From: Erwinia tracheiphila
GTDB lineage: Bacteria > Pseudomonadota > Gammaproteobacteria > Enterobacterales > Enterobacteriaceae
Assembly: GCF_021365465.1 (NCBI RefSeq)
Contig: NZ_CP089932.1
Location: 1,116,001-1,180,000 of the forward strand
Length of the DNA stretch: 64,000 nt
Reading direction: 5' to 3'
Made by a program: the position numbers and the translations under genes. Shown here piece by piece: positions 51,971 through 61,314 of this stretch; the stretch's first letter is position 1; every line of letters starts with the position of its first letter. Under the pieces are notes generated by a model. It saw only the letters and a list, made by a program, of their open reading frames with translations. It was not told the DNA's origin and did not search any database.

Positions 51971-52582
51971 GTGGAAAAGAAAATGGAATACCGGAAAGAA
52001 AACAAATTTGCTTTTGATGAGGTCAGAAAAGAAAGCTTCATCCGGCGCTTAAAATCTGTAATTGGCGAACGAAGCATAAGAGCTGCAGCAAAGGAGTGGG
52101 GGCTGTCATTCTCAACATTGAATAACTACATCACACGTGGAACAGAGCCATCATTCGTGGCTATGCAGGCTATAGCGTTTGCTGAGGGCATCTCTCTTGA
52201 TTGGCTGGCATTTGGCCTTGGTGATTCAAATGTGAATCACTCTACTGAAGGCCCACAGCAGGGAAATAGCACTAGTGCCAAAAGTGATAGTACGGACAAA
52301 GAACATCTCCGCACCGCTTGGGCGACTGCCTTTGAGTTTATGGGGAAAGCTGAGGCGGAAGCCCTTTTGAAAATCATAATTAACGGCGGTGCACGTAGTA
52401 TCATCAAGTTAGCTGAACATGATACGACCCTCGACGAGACTTTTATGCTACTCCCGCCAGAGTTGAAAGAGAGAGCAATAGATCTCATCGACGCGCATGT
52501 AGAAGCTAAAAAAGGGGCATCTGAAGAGGGTGAGGTGAACAGCACTGATAGCCTAGCTCAGGAAGCTAAGCGGGCAGGTTGA
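51971..52582 (+). CDS. Phage repressor (helix-turn-helix, Mu c / CI-like)
   Basis: The ~199-203-residue protein has an N-terminal helix-turn-helix (RSIRAAAKEWGLSFSTLNNY, ~35-54; followed by GISLDWLAFGLGD), a linker, and a C-terminal helical region. It maintains lysogeny by repressing the early promoter. It is the only phage gene besides the right-end moron genes on the plus strand. The start is GTG 51971 or ATG 51983. The AT-rich 166-bp leader separates it from ner. Confidence 0.85.
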   Translation: MEKKMEYRKENKFAFDEVRKESFIRRLKSVIGERSIRAAAKEWGLSFSTLNNYITRGTEPSFVAMQAIAFAEGISLDWLAFGLGDSNVNHSTEGPQQGNSTSAKSDSTDKEHLRTAWATAFEFMGKAEAEALLKIIINGGARSIIKLAEHDTTLDETFMLLPPELKERAIDLIDAHVEAKKGASEEGEVNSTDSLAQEAKRAG

Positions 52583-52867
52583 GTTAAGTAAGCGTAGGCA
52601 GATGCTTGCGCACAGGTGTAATGCATAATTTTTATGAGGTTATTGAGTTCGGCCAACTTTTTTAGCCGCTTGCTTAAACGAAAATCAAAAATGATTTAAA
52701 CGCAGTTCAAACTCACACAAGTAGCAATCATTCGAGTATCAAATATCGTTCGAAAAAATCAGTTTTGAGTCATTTTTTCGCGACGAGTATCAAACCCCAG
52801 ATTTCGACCAATGCCGCGCCAGTAAAAGGTTGGCGGCTTGCTTGAGGCATGCACGATCAGTATCAAA
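52583..52867. repeat. Left end of the Mu-like prophage with repeated transposase-site motifs
   Basis: AGTATCAAA occurs three times in the same direction at 52735-52743, 52786-52794 and 52859-52867, the last ending at the terminal inverted repeat ATCAGTATCAAA (52856-52867). The inverse, TTTGATACT, is at the right end (17367-17375). Flanking TTCGAAAAA and TTTCGA elements resemble Mu A sites. No gene is seen in these 285 bp. Confidence 0.65.
52856..52867. repeat. Terminal inverted repeat, prophage left end
   Basis: ATCAGTATCAAA is the exact complement of the 12-mer at 17367-17378. It ends one base before ATG 52868 of the TIGR03746 gene. Confidence 0.6.
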
Positions 52868-53479
52868 ATGATTACCCCCCCATACATGCTGTTATTTGCG
52901 GGGCTGCTTATTACCTCACTGGGCTGGATGCGTGCGCCCTCGATGCTGACCATTCATAACCCGCCTGATTTACGTTCCGGCAGCACCCGTGCCTGGTGGG
53001 TTATCCCGCCACCCACCGTTTACAGCTTTGGGTTTTATATTTTCCAGCAGCTGAATGCATGGCCGCACAACGGCGATGTGGATTACACGGCCAAAATTGC
53101 CCAGATGAACCCGTACCTGACGCCCGCCTGCCTGGATTTTCTCAATAAAGATGCGGAGATGCGTAAAAACACCGGGGAACTCCGCGACCGCGTGCGGGTG
53201 GTCTATGAAATACCCCGCCGGGGCTACGGTGCGAACAGCGTCAGAGTCATTGATAACGACAACTGGGTGGTCCGGCTGGATCTGGTGGCCGATGAGTACG
53301 TCCACAGCGAACTGGTGAAGCGGGCAATGGTCCGCTACCCGCTTAAAGTGGTGCGCTGGGAGGGCGATCCGGAACGTAACCCGTTCGGCCTGGCGCTGGA
53401 CTGCTATGACAGTACGCCGCAGCGGCTGGAAGCAGCCTCCCTGCCGGAGCCGGAGAAAACGTCAGGAGCAAAACCGTGA
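52868..53479 (+). CDS. Conjugative element protein TIGR03746, N-terminus replaced by prophage end
   Basis: The ~203-residue mating-pair component matches TIGR03746: one transmembrane helix (~residues 7-22), then NPPDLRSGSTRAWWVIPP, GFYIFQQLN and RNPFGLALDC. Relatives as I recall have ~15-20 more residues (a R-D-A-H-x-R-type segment) before the membrane helix. Here the prophage terminus ends exactly at the base before ATG 52868, so that part is gone. It may be partly functional. The stop overlaps TIGR03749. An in-frame TTG at 52838 would add prophage-encoded residues. Confidence 0.88.
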   Translation: MITPPYMLLFAGLLITSLGWMRAPSMLTIHNPPDLRSGSTRAWWVIPPPTVYSFGFYIFQQLNAWPHNGDVDYTAKIAQMNPYLTPACLDFLNKDAEMRKNTGELRDRVRVVYEIPRRGYGANSVRVIDNDNWVVRLDLVADEYVHSELVKRAMVRYPLKVVRWEGDPERNPFGLALDCYDSTPQRLEAASLPEPEKTSGAKP

Positions 53480-54366
53480 GGATCAGCATACTGATAGCGC
53501 CAGCCCTGCTGCTGGCATCCGTTGCGGGTCAGGCCGTTGAGCTGATGAAGTGGGAGCGTATTCCGTTGCAGATCCCGCTTGTCGTCGGGCAGGAACGCAT
53601 CGTCTTCGTGAATAAGAACGTTCGCGTCGGTTTTCCGCCCTCGCTGAATGACCTGCTGCGTATTCAGAGCACCGGCGGCGTGGTGTATCTCGATGCGAAA
53701 TCGGCGTTTCCGGTCACCCGTATCGAGCTGCAAAACAAGGAGAACGGCGAAATCATTCTTCTGGACGTCACGGCAGCGACGGGGAAAACCACGCCGGAGC
53801 CGGTGAAGATCGTCTATGACGGAGAGGTGGCCACCGCCGCCGCCAGCGACAAACAGACGGTGAGCGGTGATGGCGACAGCGCTGGCCGTCAGCCGGCGCA
53901 GAGTGACAGCACGCCCGCCAGCCGCAAACCGCCAAAGCTTAACGCGCCGTTGCCGGTGGTGCTGACCCGCTATGCGGCGCAGAATCTTTACGGGCCGCTG
54001 CGCACCGTCGAAGCGGTGCCCGGTATCAGCCCGGTGTCGCTGAAGCTGCCGTCGAACCTCACCACCGTGATGCCGTCCGAGCCGGTAACGGTGACACCGA
54101 TGGCCGCCTGGAGCCTTCAGGGGAGCAGCGTGGTGGCTTTACAGGTGCGCAACCGCTCTGCCGGGAAAATCGTCCTCGATCCGCGCGTTATCGAAGGTCA
54201 GTTCACCACCGCCACCTTTCAGCACCGCTGGCTGGGGCAGGCCGGTACCCCGGAGGACACCTCCGTACTGTATCTGGTTACCTCCGGGCGACCGGAGAGC
54301 GCATTTATCGCCGAGCCGTCGGTGGAAAGACCGGCCGGCAAACGTGCCCGACAGGAGAAGAAATAA
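53476..54366 (+). CDS. Conjugative element protein TIGR03749 (TraK/VirB9-like position)
   Basis: The 296-residue periplasmic protein has a signal peptide (MRISILIAPALLLASVAGQA) and the TIGR03749 segments LMKWERIPLQIPL, RVGFPPSLNDLLRIQST and GGVVYLDAKSAFPVTRI. It likely forms part of the outer T4SS core. The start overlaps TIGR03746 (GTGAGG), and its stop overlaps TIGR03752. Confidence 0.9.
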   Translation: MRISILIAPALLLASVAGQAVELMKWERIPLQIPLVVGQERIVFVNKNVRVGFPPSLNDLLRIQSTGGVVYLDAKSAFPVTRIELQNKENGEIILLDVTAATGKTTPEPVKIVYDGEVATAAASDKQTVSGDGDSAGRQPAQSDSTPASRKPPKLNAPLPVVLTRYAAQNLYGPLRTVEAVPGISPVSLKLPSNLTTVMPSEPVTVTPMAAWSLQGSSVVALQVRNRSAGKIVLDPRVIEGQFTTATFQHRWLGQAGTPEDTSVLYLVTSGRPESAFIAEPSVERPAGKRARQEKK

Positions 54367-55895
54367 TGAAGCCTTCCTCCAACCTGCTTGTAAAAGTCGC
54401 GGTGCCGGTGCTGCTGGCCGGGACCGTGGTGGTGGCCGTTAAGTCCTGTTCGGGGAAGGAAAACCAGAGCAGCCAGACGCAGAAAGCCTCCGGCGGCACG
54501 CTGAAAGACCTGACGCCGGAAGACCTGCGCACGCTGGGCGTTGAGGGCGACACGCCGCAGGATACGCTGCGCACCATTGTCGGTAACTTTCGCCGCGTGC
54601 AGGAGCGCCTTAACACCCTCGAAGGCGACAATAAAAAGCTCAGTGATGAAAACAACACCCTGAAAACCAAAAACGGTAATGTTGACACGCAGATAAGCCA
54701 GGCGGTCAGCACGGCACGTAATGAAGAGGCGCAGAAACGCTCACAACTCAGCAGTCAGGTCGCGGAGCTTGGCGCACAGGTGAATCGACTGATGGATCAG
54801 ATGCAGCAAAAAAACGCAGGCGGCGACACCACGTCATCCACCAAAAACGGCGGGCCGGGCGGTGATATCCCGGTGGGGCTGGGGTATGACGGCGGCCAGA
54901 ATGGCGCGACGTCCGCACCGGCTTCGGACGGCCTGCAATGGGTGGAGCCAAAGGACGGCGTGGCCACCGATTCCGGTGGAAAACCGGTGACGGACAGTAA
55001 TAAAAACAACGCCACAGGCTTTGCCTTTGCGACGTCGTTCGATAAGGCCGCTGATGCCACACAGCAGGCGGCGGCTAAAACCACAACGGCCGCGCAGAAC
55101 GCCATGAATGAGGCGGAGAAGAATACCGATCCGGTTTACACCCTGCCGGAGAACGCGACGCTGGTCGGCAGCCGGGCGATGACCGCGCTGCTGGGACGTA
55201 TTCCGATCGACGGCAAGGTCACTGACCCCTATCCGTTTAAAGTCCTTATCGGTAAGGACAACCTCACTGCCAACGGCATTGAGCTGCCTGACGTGCAGGG
55301 CGCTGTGGTGTCCGGCACCGCCACCGGCGACTGGACGCTCTCCTGCGTACGCGGCTCCATTACCAGCATCACATTTGTCTTTACCGACGGGACGGTCCGT
55401 ACCCTGCCGTCACCCAACGGACAGAACGGCGGGGGGAGTCAGGGCGCACAGGGCAGCGGCAACGGCGGCAGTAATAATGCCGGCATCGGCTGGCTGTCTG
55501 ACGATAACGGTATTCCGTGTATTTCCGGTACGCGCAAAAGTAACGCCTCCACCTACCTGCCCACCATTGCCGGCCTGGCCGCTGCCACGTCAGCCGGCGA
55601 TTCGCTGGCGGCGAATCAGAACACCAGTCAGACCAACGGCTACGGTGGCGTGACTTCCAGCCTGACCGGGGACGCGGGCCAGGCGGTGCTGGGTAAGGCT
55701 TTTGCCGGGGGAATGCGTGAAACCGTGGACTGGGTGAAGGCCCGCTACGGCCAGACCTTCGACGCCATTTACGTCCCGCCGGGCCAGAAGGTGGCGCTGC
55801 ACATTACCCGCCAGCTGGCCATCGACTACGAAGAAAAAGGCCGCAAGGTGAAATACGACTTCAGCCTGGCCCGCAGCGGCACGGGCATGGACTGA
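54366..55895 (+). CDS. Conjugative element protein TIGR03752 (TraB/VirB10-like)
   Basis: The 509-residue inner-to-outer-membrane bridging protein has an N-terminal membrane anchor (~residues 7-26), a coiled-coil (VQERLNTLEGDNKKLSDENN, ~75-150), a low-complexity linker, and the C-terminal TrbI/VirB10-like domain (GRIPIDGKVTDPYPFKVLIG, YVPPGQKVALHITRQL). It starts one base past the TIGR03749 stop (TAATG). Confidence 0.92.
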   Translation: MKPSSNLLVKVAVPVLLAGTVVVAVKSCSGKENQSSQTQKASGGTLKDLTPEDLRTLGVEGDTPQDTLRTIVGNFRRVQERLNTLEGDNKKLSDENNTLKTKNGNVDTQISQAVSTARNEEAQKRSQLSSQVAELGAQVNRLMDQMQQKNAGGDTTSSTKNGGPGGDIPVGLGYDGGQNGATSAPASDGLQWVEPKDGVATDSGGKPVTDSNKNNATGFAFATSFDKAADATQQAAAKTTTAAQNAMNEAEKNTDPVYTLPENATLVGSRAMTALLGRIPIDGKVTDPYPFKVLIGKDNLTANGIELPDVQGAVVSGTATGDWTLSCVRGSITSITFVFTDGTVRTLPSPNGQNGGGSQGAQGSGNGGSNNAGIGWLSDDNGIPCISGTRKSNASTYLPTIAGLAAATSAGDSLAANQNTSQTNGYGGVTSSLTGDAGQAVLGKAFAGGMRETVDWVKARYGQTFDAIYVPPGQKVALHITRQLAIDYEEKGRKVKYDFSLARSGTGMD

Positions 55896-55906
55896 TGAGG
55901 AACCCA

Positions 55907-56167
55907 ATGCACAACGATAACCTGGAATACCGCGTCGTTTACACGCCGCTCAGTGGTCGCCTTTATAGCGGTCTCATCCGACGGGATAACGGCAAATGGC
56001 AGGGCAAGCCGCATGATGTCACCGACTGGGCGATGCTGGCGGTCGGTCTCAAACTGTCACGCGAGGGCAATGATATCCTCTTTCCGCTTCCGGATAACCG
56101 CTGTATAAGAATTTCCGCGTTTTTCTGTGACGCTGAAGGTGCGGAGGTCCCATATGACCAGGTTTAA
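55907..56167 (+). CDS. Hypothetical ICE protein in the mating-pair operon
   Basis: The 86-residue product (MHNDNLEYRVVYTPLSGRLY...) is beta-rich. The ATG at 55907 has GAGGA six bases upstream; an earlier ATG at 55895 overlaps the TIGR03752 stop. Its end overlaps the lipoprotein gene. It is an insertion relative to the usual TIGR03752-TIGR03751 pair as I recall it. Function is unknown. Confidence 0.65.
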   Translation: MHNDNLEYRVVYTPLSGRLYSGLIRRDNGKWQGKPHDVTDWAMLAVGLKLSREGNDILFPLPDNRCIRISAFFCDAEGAEVPYDQV

Positions 56168-56558
56168 AACGCTGGCCGCTGTCCTGCTGGCGGTGACGCT
56201 TACCGGATGCAGCACCTCCAAAGATGAAATGCTGCCCCCGGGCGACAGCAGTATGCTGGATATGTGGAATGACGGCGCGTCGGTCACGCACACCACCACG
56301 GAGAGCCGGGCCACGCTGCGCAGGCCCGTTTCCGACGGTGAACGGGTGATTTCGCAGCAGACCCGTGAGAGCTACAGTCGCACCCAGGAAAATGAAATTC
56401 AGCAGACTTTTCCCCGGCTGCCTAATCCGGACATGGTGATGTACGTCTATCCGCATCTGGCAGATGGCAGCACCCCGGTGCCCGGCTACAGCACCGTGTT
56501 TCCCTTTTACAGCCAGGTGCAGTACGCGCTCCCCGGTGAACGCACGGAGGATCTGTGA
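56154..56558 (+). CDS. Conjugative transfer lipoprotein TIGR03751
   Basis: The 134-residue lipoprotein has signal MTRFKTLAAVLLAVTLTGC with the lipobox cysteine at residue 19, then the conserved SKDEMLPPGDSSMLDMW and FPRLPNPDMVMYVYPHL (part of TIGR03751). It is an outer-membrane T4SS component (TraV/VirB7-like). The stop overlaps the ATPase start. Confidence 0.9.
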   Translation: MTRFKTLAAVLLAVTLTGCSTSKDEMLPPGDSSMLDMWNDGASVTHTTTESRATLRRPVSDGERVISQQTRESYSRTQENEIQQTFPRLPNPDMVMYVYPHLADGSTPVPGYSTVFPFYSQVQYALPGERTEDL

Positions 56559-59383
56559 TGACGTTTTCACTGTTTCGACGCCGCTCACGCTCGCAGGATC
56601 CGCATCAGCACGGTGACGGGCCGTTTTCGGTGAACGGCCATGAGCCACTGACCCGGGAAGGCAGGGTGACCCGCGCCGATGAGGCAAGGCTGTACGACAC
56701 CGCACCCTCGATAATCGACCACATCCCCTGGGGCGAGTATCTGCCGGAACACCAATGCATTCTGCTGGATGACGGCGTGTCGGTGGGGGCGGTGTATGAA
56801 ATCACCCCGGTCGGCACCGAAGGCCGTCCCGCTTCCAGGCTGGATGAAATCCGCGACGTCATGGAGAATGCCCTCCAGGACAGCCTGCCGGAGCTGGATT
56901 CCCACCAGTGGGTGGTTCAGTTTTTTTGTCAGGATGAGTCCGATCTGACCGCGTACATGGACCGGGTGCGCGGCTACGTTAAACCCCGTGCGCAGGGGAC
57001 TGCATTTACCCGCGCCTGGCTTGACGAGCAGGCGCGTCATCTGAAAAACGTCGCCGTTGAGCAGGGTCTGTTTCTGGATGATGCCGTCACCGGTGCCCCG
57101 TGGCGCGGACAAATCCGTCGCACCCGGATGGTGATTTACCGCTGGGTGGAGACGCCTTACCGCGATCCTCTGGCCCCGGAGGTGCTGCTGAAGCAGGTCT
57201 GCGATCGGCTGACCTCGGCGATGAGCGGGGCCGGTATCCGCAGCGAGCGGCAGAACGGTGAACAGATCCACAGCTGGCTGCTGCGCTGGTTCAATCCCTC
57301 GCCGACGTGGGTGGATAAAGCGACCCTGTACCGCTGCGCCCGGCACAGCGACGACGCGCCCGGCGAGCTGCCGCTGCTGAATGATTTCAGCGAAAGTCTG
57401 TGGTTTACCCGGCCCCGCAGCGATGCGGAAAACGGGGTGTGGTGGTTTGATAAGGTGGCGCACCGGGCGGTGCCGGTGGCCCGCCTGCGTAATGCTCCGT
57501 CCACCGGGCATCTGACCGGCGAGGTCCGGCGGGGCGATAACATTAACGCCATCATGGACCTGCTGCCGGAAGGTACGGTGCTGACCATGACGCTGCTTAT
57601 TCAGCCGCAGGACAGGCTGGAGGAAAATTTTGCCCGCCTGAGCCGGGATTCAATGGGTGAGAACGTGGGCTCGCTGCGTGCGCGTGAGGACGCGGCCACG
57701 GCGCGTACTTACCTCGGCAACAGGTACAAGCTTTACAGGGCAGCGGTGACCCTGCTGATTAAGGCGTGTGATATTGCCACGCTGGACAGGCGCTATCTGG
57801 ATCTCAGCAGCACGCTGCTGAACTGCGGGCTGGAGCCGGTCAACCCGGAGCATGACGTTGGGCCACTCAGCAGCTATCTACGTGCACTGCCGATGTGTTT
57901 TAACCCGGAGAAGGACCGCCATAACTGGTACACGCGCCTGATGTTTGTGCAGCATTTTGCCTGCCTGGCACCGGTTTACGGGCGCGATACCGGGACGGGC
58001 AATCCGGGATTCACCTTTTTCAATCGCGGCGGCGGACCGCTCTCCGTTGACCCTCTCAACAAGAACGACAGGACCCAGAACGCCCACAAGCTGCTGTTTG
58101 GCCCCACCGGGGCCGGTAAGTCGGGCACGGCGCTGTGTGAGCTGGCGCAGATGATGGCCATCTACCGGCCGCGCATCTTCCTGCTGGAGGCCGGTAACAG
58201 CTTCGGGCTGTTTGGCGACTACTGCGCCTCGCTGGGCCTGACGGTCCACCGGGTGAGCATCAAGCCGGGTAAAGTCATCTCGCTCGCGCCGTTTGCCGAC
58301 TCGCACCTGCTGATGCGGGTCAGACCGGATGCGCTGATGGTCAGCGAAGAGGATCTGCCGGATATTGATGAGGACGGGGGCGATGACGACGATAAGGATG
58401 AAGAACGTGACGTGCCGGGCGAAATGGAAATAGCGGCCCGCCTGATGATAACCGGCGGTGAAGCTGCGGAAGAGGGGAGGATGACCCGCGCCGACCGGGG
58501 CATGATCCGTGAGGCGATGATGATTGCCGCCCGTCGGGTGCATGAGGAGAACCGGCAGATGCTGCCCGAAGATCTGATGTTTGCGTTACAGAACATTGCC
58601 CGTGACGTCAGCATCGGGGAGGATGGCCGTGAGAAACGGACCGCCGCCCGGCGGGCGCGTGCGGAGGAAATGTCCGAAGCGCTGCGCATGTTTACCGAGG
58701 GCTTTGAGGGGGAGCTGTTCAACCGCCCCGGCACGCCGTGGCCGGAAGCCGACGTGACCATTGTCGATCTGGGCACCCTGGCCCGCGAAGGCTACGAGGC
58801 GCAGATGGCGGTGGCGGTGATTTCCCTGCTGAACACCATCAATAATATCGCCGAACGCGAGCAGTACAGCGATCGCGACACTATCGTGCCCATCGATGAG
58901 GCGCACATCGTCACTGCCAATCCGCTGCTGGGTCCCTATGCCACCAAAATTGTGAAAATGTGGCGTAAACTCGGCGCATGGCTGTGGCTGTTTACGCAGA
59001 ACCTGGCCGACTTTCCCGATACGGCGAAAAAAATGCTGAACATGGCGGAGTGGTGGATCTGCCTGGTGATGCCGCCGGATGAGGTGGAGCAGATTGCCCG
59101 TTTTAAAACGCTGACCGACGAGCAGAAAACCATGCTGCTGTCGGCCACCAAACTCCCGAGGAAATATACCGAAGGGGTGATCCTCTCGCGTAAGGTACAG
59201 TCGCTCTTTCGTGCCGTGCCGCCCAGTCTCTGTCTGGCGCTGGGGATGACGGAGAAAGAGGAAAAAGCCGAACGCCGTGAGATCATGAATCAGATGCACT
59301 GTAGCGAACTGGAGGCGGCGTTCCACGTAGCACGTCGGCTGGATGAGAGCCGTGGTCTGCATACTGAACAGGGGACAGCATGA
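56558..59383 (+). CDS. Conjugative transfer ATPase TIGR03744 (VirB4/TraC-like)
   Basis: The 941-residue T4SS ATPase powers pilus/DNA transfer. Walker A LFGPTGAGKSGTAL is near residue 513, Walker B-type VPIDEAHIV near 780, and WLWLFTQNLADFP follows. An acidic insertion (DEDGGDDDDKDEERD) lies near 605. It is full length for the family. The start overlaps the lipoprotein gene (TGATG). A small unknown gene follows, overlapping by ATGA. Confidence 0.93.
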   Translation: MTFSLFRRRSRSQDPHQHGDGPFSVNGHEPLTREGRVTRADEARLYDTAPSIIDHIPWGEYLPEHQCILLDDGVSVGAVYEITPVGTEGRPASRLDEIRDVMENALQDSLPELDSHQWVVQFFCQDESDLTAYMDRVRGYVKPRAQGTAFTRAWLDEQARHLKNVAVEQGLFLDDAVTGAPWRGQIRRTRMVIYRWVETPYRDPLAPEVLLKQVCDRLTSAMSGAGIRSERQNGEQIHSWLLRWFNPSPTWVDKATLYRCARHSDDAPGELPLLNDFSESLWFTRPRSDAENGVWWFDKVAHRAVPVARLRNAPSTGHLTGEVRRGDNINAIMDLLPEGTVLTMTLLIQPQDRLEENFARLSRDSMGENVGSLRAREDAATARTYLGNRYKLYRAAVTLLIKACDIATLDRRYLDLSSTLLNCGLEPVNPEHDVGPLSSYLRALPMCFNPEKDRHNWYTRLMFVQHFACLAPVYGRDTGTGNPGFTFFNRGGGPLSVDPLNKNDRTQNAHKLLFGPTGAGKSGTALCELAQMMAIYRPRIFLLEAGNSFGLFGDYCASLGLTVHRVSIKPGKVISLAPFADSHLLMRVRPDALMVSEEDLPDIDEDGGDDDDKDEERDVPGEMEIAARLMITGGEAAEEGRMTRADRGMIREAMMIAARRVHEENRQMLPEDLMFALQNIARDVSIGEDGREKRTAARRARAEEMSEALRMFTEGFEGELFNRPGTPWPEADVTIVDLGTLAREGYEAQMAVAVISLLNTINNIAEREQYSDRDTIVPIDEAHIVTANPLLGPYATKIVKMWRKLGAWLWLFTQNLADFPDTAKKMLNMAEWWICLVMPPDEVEQIARFKTLTDEQKTMLLSATKLPRKYTEGVILSRKVQSLFRAVPPSLCLALGMTEKEEKAERREIMNQMHCSELEAAFHVARRLDESRGLHTEQGTA

Positions 59384-59784
59384 AAAAACTGATTATGGAA
59401 CCGCCGTCGGTCGTCCCTGACAGGGCGCTGATTGCCACCGTCATCTTTACTGTTCCCCCGCAGGGGCTGGCATCAGTTGGCGAGTCTGACAGCGTGGCGC
59501 TGGGACAACTCCGGGAGGAAATACTCAACCGACTGGAAAAACCGGTGCTGCTGTCGGCGTACCCACACCGGGTGGGGCGTCGCAGCTGTCTGGCGGTGCA
59601 TCTGGAAGACAGCAGGAGCAGAACGCTGGATATTCTCATCACCGTCACCGGCAATACGCTGTGGCCGGGAGAAGGTGAGTTCAGGACCGGTATTCGCTGG
59701 AATATCTGCGTGCCGGATGCCACCGATATGCTGTGGGTGCTGAAGGAGATTGACCGGGTGGCCTGCGGCGTGGTGTGCAGTTAA
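59380..59784 (+). CDS. Hypothetical ICE protein after the VirB4-like ATPase
   Basis: The 134-residue soluble protein (MKKLIMEPPSVVPDRALIAT...LWVLKEIDRVACG) overlaps the ATPase stop by ATGA, indicating translational coupling. GC-rich codon use matches the backbone. I do not recognise the family; in other ICEs of this class TIGR03757/03756/03755 follow here, but this is none of them by sight. About 185 bp without a gene follow. Confidence 0.65.
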   Translation: MKKLIMEPPSVVPDRALIATVIFTVPPQGLASVGESDSVALGQLREEILNRLEKPVLLSAYPHRVGRRSCLAVHLEDSRSRTLDILITVTGNTLWPGEGEFRTGIRWNICVPDATDMLWVLKEIDRVACGVVCS

Positions 59785-59969
59785 ACGGGCCTGTGGGTTA
59801 TGCGGGCAGCGCGGTTTGCTGCCTGCGCAAGCCTCAGGTTGCGGGGGCGGGCGGCACAGAGCCCGCGAGAGAAGGACCTTTTTGCCACGCTTATCTGTGG
59901 CATTTTATCGTGATGTGCCGGCGGATTTCTGGTATACCTTCGCAGGTGATGCGTTATGGATGAGAGACG

Positions 59970-60287
59970 ATGAAAATAAGTGAAGAGGCGTTACTGCACG
60001 CTGGCTTCAGCGCCGCAGATCTCAGGAAGATAAGGAATAACACGGAAAGCTACGGCGGAACGCTGGGCGAGGCGATTCAGGATCTGGCCAACCGTTTCAT
60101 CATCGCAGCAGGCGTTATAGGCTGTTGCCTGGCTGTTTTTGTTTTACTTCTCTTTTTTGGCTCTGAGCAAAGTTTGTTCTCCGGTTCAATAGGCCTTTCT
60201 TGCGGTATTGCGGTTGCTGTATTCGTACAACCGCCAATTCTCGCCTGGAAGTCATGGCGATACAGAAGAAGAAACAGAGATTATTGA
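59970..60287 (+). CDS. Small two-pass membrane protein beside DUF4225
   Basis: The 105-residue product starts MKISEEALLHAGFSAADLRK and has an N-terminal soluble helix pair and two transmembrane segments (~44-64 and ~70-88), ending in a basic tail. It is convergent with and overlaps the DUF4225 gene by 7 bp. Both encode membrane proteins, so they may work as a pair. AT-richer than the preceding operon. Confidence 0.55.
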   Translation: MKISEEALLHAGFSAADLRKIRNNTESYGGTLGEAIQDLANRFIIAAGVIGCCLAVFVLLLFFGSEQSLFSGSIGLSCGIAVAVFVQPPILAWKSWRYRRRNRDY

Positions 60288-61099
60288 TCGTTGTGATCTG
60301 TAGATATAAGGTCAAAAACAACCTTAGCCTTAACCCCATATTCGACAATTTTCATCGTTAATTTAGGTCTGCTCATAGTATCTACTTTGCGATAGTAATC
60401 TCGTGGAAGCCATCTGAATAATCGCCATGCGCCTGCTTTTTTCGCAAGCCCGAATATACTGTAAACGCTTGCACCAAGGGTAGCAGCATCATAAAATGCC
60501 AGACCCGATTCAGGTTTAAAGCCCATATAACTGGCAGCACCCATGCTTGCATCGGCAACGATTCCCTCCGTTTTAAATTGCTGACCGTAATGAAGATGTG
60601 CCGCTTCTTTAGTTATTCCATTTACACCATCAACAAAAAGTATCGCTCCGGCAAGAACACCAATTGGTGTCATGGTAGACATCATGATCATTCCGCCAAA
60701 CATGGCTACGCCGGATATGACGATATTTACAGCTGAAATAACATACCCAACAATTTTGTTATTTTCTCTGATAAATTCAACCTTTGCGTAAAGCTTTGCC
60801 GCTTTCATTCGCAGCAACCGGCTCTGCTCATAAAGGTTATCCTGCTCGTCACGCAGTGCGGAAATGCAGGCAATGCACTCCTCGTCTGATTTGGCCCTAC
60901 GGGCAAGCGCGAACTGCTGCTCAACGACGTCTTTTATTTCCTGACAAAACTTTATCCGGGTCAGGTCGTCAGACAGATGAAAAGCTGACAGCTGGCTTGC
61001 CAGGTTGACCAGCTTGCGGGCTTCCATATTAACCATTGTTTCAGCCCAGGCTCTGTTCCTCCCGCCCGACTGCATCATTGACAGTAATGCGGAATCCAT
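60281..61099 (-). CDS. DUF4225 family membrane protein
   Basis: The 272-residue protein has an N-terminal helical region (NMEARKLVNLASQLSAFHLS, RIKFCQEI), two hydrophobic segments (~115-140 and ~145-165; IVGYVISAVNIVISGVAMFG) and a C-terminal soluble part, matching DUF4225. Function is unknown; such genes often lie in accessory regions of proteobacterial genomes. Its start at 61099 is divergent from the effector operon across a 298-bp region. Confidence 0.75.
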   Translation of the reverse strand: MDSALLSMMQSGGRNRAWAETMVNMEARKLVNLASQLSAFHLSDDLTRIKFCQEIKDVVEQQFALARRAKSDEECIACISALRDEQDNLYEQSRLLRMKAAKLYAKVEFIRENNKIVGYVISAVNIVISGVAMFGGMIMMSTMTPIGVLAGAILFVDGVNGITKEAAHLHYGQQFKTEGIVADASMGAASYMGFKPESGLAFYDAATLGASVYSIFGLAKKAGAWRLFRWLPRDYYRKVDTMSRPKLTMKIVEYGVKAKVVFDLISTDHNDQ

Positions 61100-61314
61100 A
61101 GCGTTTTCTCCTTATTTCAGAATGATGAGGTATTAATTTTATGTTTGGGGAAGCCCTAATAGTACGTTTCCGTTCCGTTGGACTTCAAACCCCGATTAAG
61201 GGGATCCCTTGGGCGGGATGCGTCATGTAAGCAGAGTCTTTGAAATGTAAGACCTTTCAGTAATATAAAAGGCGACCTCGTCACGAACTCTGCAACAGAG
61301 CCAAAAATATTGAT

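Larger units (their letters stand above)
17367..52867. mobile_element. Mu-like transposable prophage carrying an IS481 element
   Basis: The element spans about 35.5 kb, or 34.3 kb without the IS. Its left (repressor) end is at the high coordinate and its right end at the low coordinate. The ends share the inverted 12-mer TTTGATACTGAT (17367-17378) and its complement (52856-52867). Gene order follows Mu: repressor, Ner, A, B, early accessory genes, gemA, mor, lysis, terminase, portal, F, G, I/Z, T, tail sheath, tube, tape measure, N, P, baseplate, fibre, then accessory genes and a Dam methylase. No 5-bp target duplication is seen, and the flanks are two ICE genes that should not be adjacent. 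Confidence 0.9.

Noticed and set aside
59432..59743. 103-codon second frame within the gene after the VirB4-like ATPase
   Set aside because: It overlaps a better frame coupled by ATGA to the ATPase, and its Arg/Cys/Trp composition looks like a shadow.
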